In this document: piece after piece, positions 61,079 to 64,000 of the stretch
Layout of the letters: each line of letters begins with the position of its first letter
How positions within the stretch are numbered: position 1 is the stretch's first letter
Assembly: GCF_900156625.1 (NCBI RefSeq)
Contig: NZ_FTOB01000001.1
Coordinates: 682,001 to 746,000 of the forward strand
Direction: 5' to 3'
Origin: Zobellia uliginosa
Lineage (GTDB): Bacteria; Bacteroidota; Bacteroidia; Flavobacteriales; Flavobacteriaceae
DNA: 64,000 bases
Position numbers and translations under genes: made by a program
The notes under the pieces: generated by a model
The model's database searches: none
The model's input: the letters and a program-made list of their open reading frames with translations, nothing else
What the model was told of the DNA's origin: nothing

Positions 61079-62059
61079 ATGGAAGAGAGAAAGAAAATTC
61101 GCTGGGGTATTTTAGGTTGCGGAAATGTAACCGAAGTGAAAAGCGGACCGGCCTATCAAAAAACCAAGGGATTTGAAGTTGTGGCCGTTATGCGGCGCGA
61201 TGCCGGGAAAGCTGCTGATTACGCCAAAAGACATGGTGTTTCTAAGTATTATTCAGATGCCGATGCCCTTATAAATGATAAAGAGGTCGATGCCGTCTAT
61301 ATCGCCACGCCTCCCGATAGTCATAAGCGATATGCGCTAAAGGTTGCCGCCGCGGGAAAACCTTGTTGTATTGAAAAACCGATGGCTCCGAGCTATGCCG
61401 ATAGTCTTGAGATCGAGCAAGCATTTGCAAAGAAAAATACACCCCTTTTCGTAGCGTATTACCGTCGTTCCTTACCGCGTTTTTTAAAGGTGAAGGAATG
61501 GTTGGATACCCATCAAATAGGGGAAGTCCGCCACATTCGTTGGTTTTTGGGAAAACCGCCCAACGAAGTCGATTTGAGCGGGCAGTACAATTGGCGTACC
61601 GATGCCCAAGTGGCCCCGGGTGGGTATTTTGACGATTTGGCGAGTCACGGCCTGGATCTCTTTGCCTATTTGTTGGGTGATTTTGACGAGGCCTATGGAA
61701 CGGCACTGAACCAACAGGGCTTGTATACCGCCAAAGATGCCATAACGGGGCATTGGCTTCATAAAAAAGGCATAACGGGTTCGGGTACATGGAATTTTGG
61801 AACCCACCAAAGAGAAGACTTGGTCGAGATTTACGGAAGTGAAGGTAAGATCGTTTTTTCCGTTTTTGAGGAGGCCGATGTGGCCTTGATTAATGCCAAG
61901 GGCGAAGAGCGCTTGTTTGTAGCCCATCCCGAACATGTGCAGCAATTTCATGTTGAAAATTTAAGGGAGGATCTGTTCGGGGGTAAAAGCCATCCGTCAA
62001 CAGGAAAGACGGCCTTGCATACCAGTTGGGTAATGGACCGTATTTTAGGGAGTCTATAG
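61079..62059 (+). CDS. Gfo/Idh/MocA-family oxidoreductase
   Basis: A 326-residue dehydrogenase with an N-terminal Rossmann fold (IRWGILGCGNVTEVKSGPAY), the family's EKP motif (CIEKPMAPSYADS, the lysine being catalytic) and PGGYFDDLASHGLDLFAYLLGD, with its conserved D..H pair. The ATG at 61079 gives MEERKKIRWGILG; an earlier in-frame ATG would prepend residues from a repeat. Substrate unknown; sugar or inositol derivatives are common in this family. Confidence 0.88.
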   Translation: MEERKKIRWGILGCGNVTEVKSGPAYQKTKGFEVVAVMRRDAGKAADYAKRHGVSKYYSDADALINDKEVDAVYIATPPDSHKRYALKVAAAGKPCCIEKPMAPSYADSLEIEQAFAKKNTPLFVAYYRRSLPRFLKVKEWLDTHQIGEVRHIRWFLGKPPNEVDLSGQYNWRTDAQVAPGGYFDDLASHGLDLFAYLLGDFDEAYGTALNQQGLYTAKDAITGHWLHKKGITGSGTWNFGTHQREDLVEIYGSEGKIVFSVFEEADVALINAKGEERLFVAHPEHVQQFHVENLREDLFGGKSHPSTGKTALHTSWVMDRILGSL

Positions 62060-62063
62060 ACGA

Positions 62064-62207
62064 GTGCCCGGGTATTCGTGTTTTCGGGCAATTGTTAAAG
62101 TCCTTTTTTTGTTCAGTACCGATGTGGCCACCATACGCAATGCCATTTCTGACCCTAGTACGGGTGAACTTTTCAATGCCATTATGGAGCGCTGTAGAAA
62201 CGAGTAA
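62064..62207 (+). other. Possible gene remnant after the oxidoreductase
   Basis: A 47-codon frame opening with GTG includes FSTDVATIRNAISDPSTGEL then FNAIMERCRNE before a stop. The last 30 residues have normal protein composition, unlike the first 15. There is no ATG and no recognisable family. May be the 3' end of a lost gene. Confidence 0.2.
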
Positions 62208-62212
62208 AAGTG

Positions 62213-62650
62213 CTAGTTGGTGACCAGTATGATCCTACCGCTGCGTGTGGCGCGATATTCGAGCATATCGTAATACCGCTTGCCCTCTTCCGGTGGGTTG
62301 ATCAGCTGACCGGTGAATAGGTTGTAAACAAGGTCGTCGCACGAACAAGTAACCTCCAGGCCGTTCTGGGTCATAGTAGAGCAATCGTTGGGCACGTGGT
62401 TGGGGCACGTGGCCTCGAAGGCACGGTATTGGTCAATACCCGATTGAATGACATAAACACCTCTTATACCCACACCCGCATTGTCGACAAAAACGATACT
62501 TCCGATATTGGTCAGCTGACTGTACTTGGGAAGGTTAAGGTTCATATCGAATCGAAAACCCACCTCTTGCAAGTAGGGATTGCGGACAACCCCATCTTTA
62601 CTGCACGATAAGGTTGATAAGACAATAAGTATGCTGAACAAACGCTTCAT
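62213..62650 (-). CDS. Rieske-like lipoprotein
   Basis: A 145-residue lipoprotein (MKRLFSILIVLSTLSC then SKDG). A Rieske-fold pattern is visible (FEATCPNHVPNDC ... VTCSCDDLVYNLFTG), but the cluster ligands are altered: instead of CxH ... CxxH there are CPNH and CSCDD, so cluster binding is doubtful. Many flavobacteria have such a protein; its role is not known. Confidence 0.65.
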   Translation of the reverse strand: MKRLFSILIVLSTLSCSKDGVVRNPYLQEVGFRFDMNLNLPKYSQLTNIGSIVFVDNAGVGIRGVYVIQSGIDQYRAFEATCPNHVPNDCSTMTQNGLEVTCSCDDLVYNLFTGQLINPPEEGKRYYDMLEYRATRSGRIILVTN

Positions 62651-62702
62651 AGAAAAGGATGTAGGTTAAAAATCCGTACAGCAAAAGTGAACAAAATTTA
62701 TG

Positions 62703-62710
62703 TATATTTG
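62703..62710 (+). promoter_or_regulatory. -7 element of the greA-HIT operon
   Basis: TATATTTG, exact TAnnTTTG match, 86 bases before the greA ATG; no TTG at the -33 distance. Confidence 0.45.
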
Positions 62711-62796
62711 CGTTAAATCCTCTCTAAAATGGCTGCAGTGTTACGGTCTATGTAGAGGATTTTCCTATTTTACCTGATATATTAAATGAGTATCAT

Positions 62797-63273
62797 ATGA
62801 GTAACGTATCTTACTACACTAAAGAAGGACTACAAAAATTAAGGGACGAGTTGAATCAATTGAAAGATGTTGAACGACCCAAGGCTTCCCAAGCCATCGC
62901 CGAAGCACGTGATAAGGGTGACCTTTCCGAAAATGCGGAGTACGATGCGGCCAAAGAGGCCCAAGGGCTGTTGGAGCTCAAAATCTCTAAGATGGAGGAA
63001 ATCCTTTCCAATGCACGTCTTATTGATGAATCTCAATTAGACACGTCTAAGGTGCTGGTGCTTTCTACCGTTAAATTGAAGAACCAGACCAACGGTATGG
63101 AAATGAAATACACCTTGGTAGCCGAGAGCGAGGCCGACCTGAAAACGGGCAAGATTTCGGTAAGCTCACCTATTGGTAAAGGGCTATTGGGTAAAAAGGT
63201 AGGTGATACCGCTGAGATAACCGTACCGAGCGGAACTTTGAAATTCGATATTTTAGAGATTACACGAGCATAA
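62797..63273 (+). CDS. greA: Transcription elongation factor GreA
   Basis: A 158-residue factor that rescues backtracked RNA polymerase. Coiled-coil N-terminal domain with the tip acids in ARDKGDLSENAEYDAAKEAQG, and the FKBP-like C-terminal domain (ISVSSPIGKGLLGKKVGDTAEITVPSG). Same length as in other Bacteroidota. Followed after 14 bases by the HIT gene. Confidence 0.97.
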   Translation: MSNVSYYTKEGLQKLRDELNQLKDVERPKASQAIAEARDKGDLSENAEYDAAKEAQGLLELKISKMEEILSNARLIDESQLDTSKVLVLSTVKLKNQTNGMEMKYTLVAESEADLKTGKISVSSPIGKGLLGKKVGDTAEITVPSGTLKFDILEITRA

Positions 63274-63287
63274 AATTTTAGAGCGCT

Positions 63288-63680
63288 ATGGCATCGATCT
63301 TCACAAAAATCATCAACGGCGAAATTCCCTGTTATAAAATAGCGGAAGACGATGACTATTTCGCCTTTTTAGATATCAACCCCAACGCCAAGGGACATAC
63401 GCTTTGTATACCGAAGAAAGAGGTAGATAAGATCATGGATCTTGACGAGGCTACCTATATGGGACTCATGGCCTTTTCACGAAAAGTTGGGAAGGCCATT
63501 GAAGCTGCCGTCGATTGCAAACGGGTAGGGATGACGGTCATTGGCCTTGAGGTGCCGCACGTTCACGTTCATCTTATACCTTTGAACAGCATGCAAGAGG
63601 CTACTTTTCAGCATAAGGTCTCACTTGTCAAGGAAGAATTTGAAACGATTGCCGCAAAGATTCGCGCCGAACTAGGCTAG
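63288..63680 (+). CDS. HIT-family nucleotide hydrolase
   Basis: A 130-residue histidine-triad protein. Starts FTKIINGEIPCYKIAEDDDYFAFLDINP and carries the triad HVHVHLIPL (H-x-H-x-H-xx). Family members hydrolyse AMP-linked nucleotides. Downstream of greA in one operon. Its stop overlaps the stop of the convergent gene. Confidence 0.93.
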   Translation: MASIFTKIINGEIPCYKIAEDDDYFAFLDINPNAKGHTLCIPKKEVDKIMDLDEATYMGLMAFSRKVGKAIEAAVDCKRVGMTVIGLEVPHVHVHLIPLNSMQEATFQHKVSLVKEEFETIAAKIRAELG

Positions 63681-64000
63681 GTCTGCTGCATCAGGAAATA
63701 AATACCTGCGGCCACTATGGCCACGATAAGTAAGGTTAAAATCCAGAATAAGGAAGTGAATTTTAAGGTGTTGCGGTCAGGGGTCACCATTTTTTGGTAG
63801 TACTTGAAACTACGCTCAATATCGTCGGTCCAACTTACGGGATAGATTTTTGACTCACATTTATTGCATACGATTTCATGGGTAACCTCATTCGTGATAG
63901 AGTGAAAGAGTTTGCCGTACTTGTGTTTTTGGTAAAAAGAAACCTTTAAATCTTGATTGAAGCATTCCGGGCAATTGTTTGTCAGTTCCGCTTCCTTGAT
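63677..64000 (-). CDS. Zinc-ribbon membrane protein, C-terminal part (partial)
   Basis: A 107-codon frame enters from the right edge and ends at 63677, so the start lies outside. It holds two CxxC pairs (CPEC and CNKC), a zinc ribbon, then a single C-terminal membrane helix (SLFWILTLLIVAIVAAGIYFL). No family recognised. Convergent and slightly overlapping with the HIT gene. Confidence 0.65.
   Translation of the reverse strand: MKEAELTNNCPECFNQDLKVSFYQKHKYGKLFHSITNEVTHEIVCNKCESKIYPVSWTDDIERSFKYYQKMVTPDRNTLKFTSLFWILTLLIVAIVAAGIYFLMQQT

Noticed and set aside
62213-62650. Functional Rieske protein
   Set aside because: The four cluster ligands are not all present, so it is listed only as Rieske-like.
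1-64000. tRNA, rRNA, prophage, integrase or intact insertion sequence
   Set aside because: None found by reading both strands; a covariance-model scan was not possible here.

Overview
The window comes from the chromosome of a marine-type member of the Bacteroidota, most likely Flavobacteriaceae. The evidence is the pair gldE-gldD next to ssb and mutY, SusC/FecA-like TonB receptors, a bL21 protein with a long C-terminal tail, several clear TAnnTTTG promoters with an upstream TTG, and several genes that can only start at TTG. I cannot name the genus from sequence alone. No tRNA, rRNA, CRISPR array, intact insertion sequence or phage was seen.

Layout. (1) 1-4066, minus strand: a large outer-membrane barrel protein followed by the start of a TANFOR-like secreted protein that runs off the window. 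(2) 4067-9172: an AT-rich accessory island of small minus-strand genes, most of them unrecognised. It contains a tandem duplication, at least five truncated or frameshifted genes and three REP-like hairpins, and is bounded by two diverged copies of one promoter region. It looks like a decaying effector/immunity (polymorphic-toxin-like) locus. (3) 9173-11517: an acetyltransferase and an M61 aminopeptidase. (4) 11661-21349: biotin synthesis (bioF, bioD, bioA, a FabF-like ketoacyl synthase, bioB), interrupted by a GT39-like membrane glycosyltransferase and an NfeD/flotillin pair. (5) 21426-31480: housekeeping genes (cupin oxygenase, recX, RNase G, a 29-residue ribosomal-type protein, HU, mutY, ssb, gldE, gldD, two small coiled-coil paralogues, a DMT transporter). 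(6) 31644-35434: an imelysin / di-haem oxidoreductase / imelysin lipoprotein module, probably for iron. (7) 35592-40857: two M16 peptidases, a DUF4199 protein, rplU-rpmA. (8) 41001-46671: a TPR-LuxR regulator, TonB receptor and beta-propeller phytase, a phytate-phosphate module. (9) 46937-52008: ahcY, a phosphopantetheinyl transferase, and a four-gene overlapping operon (thiamine-binding protein, PnuC, NadR-like ATPase, DUF4301). (10) 52176-58403: four PepSY-like secreted paralogues beside an NtrC-type regulator and a hybrid kinase. (11) 58542-64000: TPP riboswitch and thiamine TonB receptor, oxidoreductase, Rieske-like lipoprotein, greA, a HIT protein and the end of a zinc-ribbon membrane protein.

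The most interesting regulatory signal lies in region 10. The first three PepSY-like genes each carry a sigma-54-like -24/-12 box (TTGGyATCAT...TTTTCT type) 36-50 bases before the start codon, and TACACAC-type sites about 70 bases further upstream. The adjacent regulator has the GSFTGA loop of sigma-54 activators. The most interesting gene content lies in region 2: repeated units of a secreted or beta-rich protein whose stop codon overlaps the start of a two-helix membrane protein. The functions of those small genes are unknown, and the toxin/immunity reading is an inference from architecture only.
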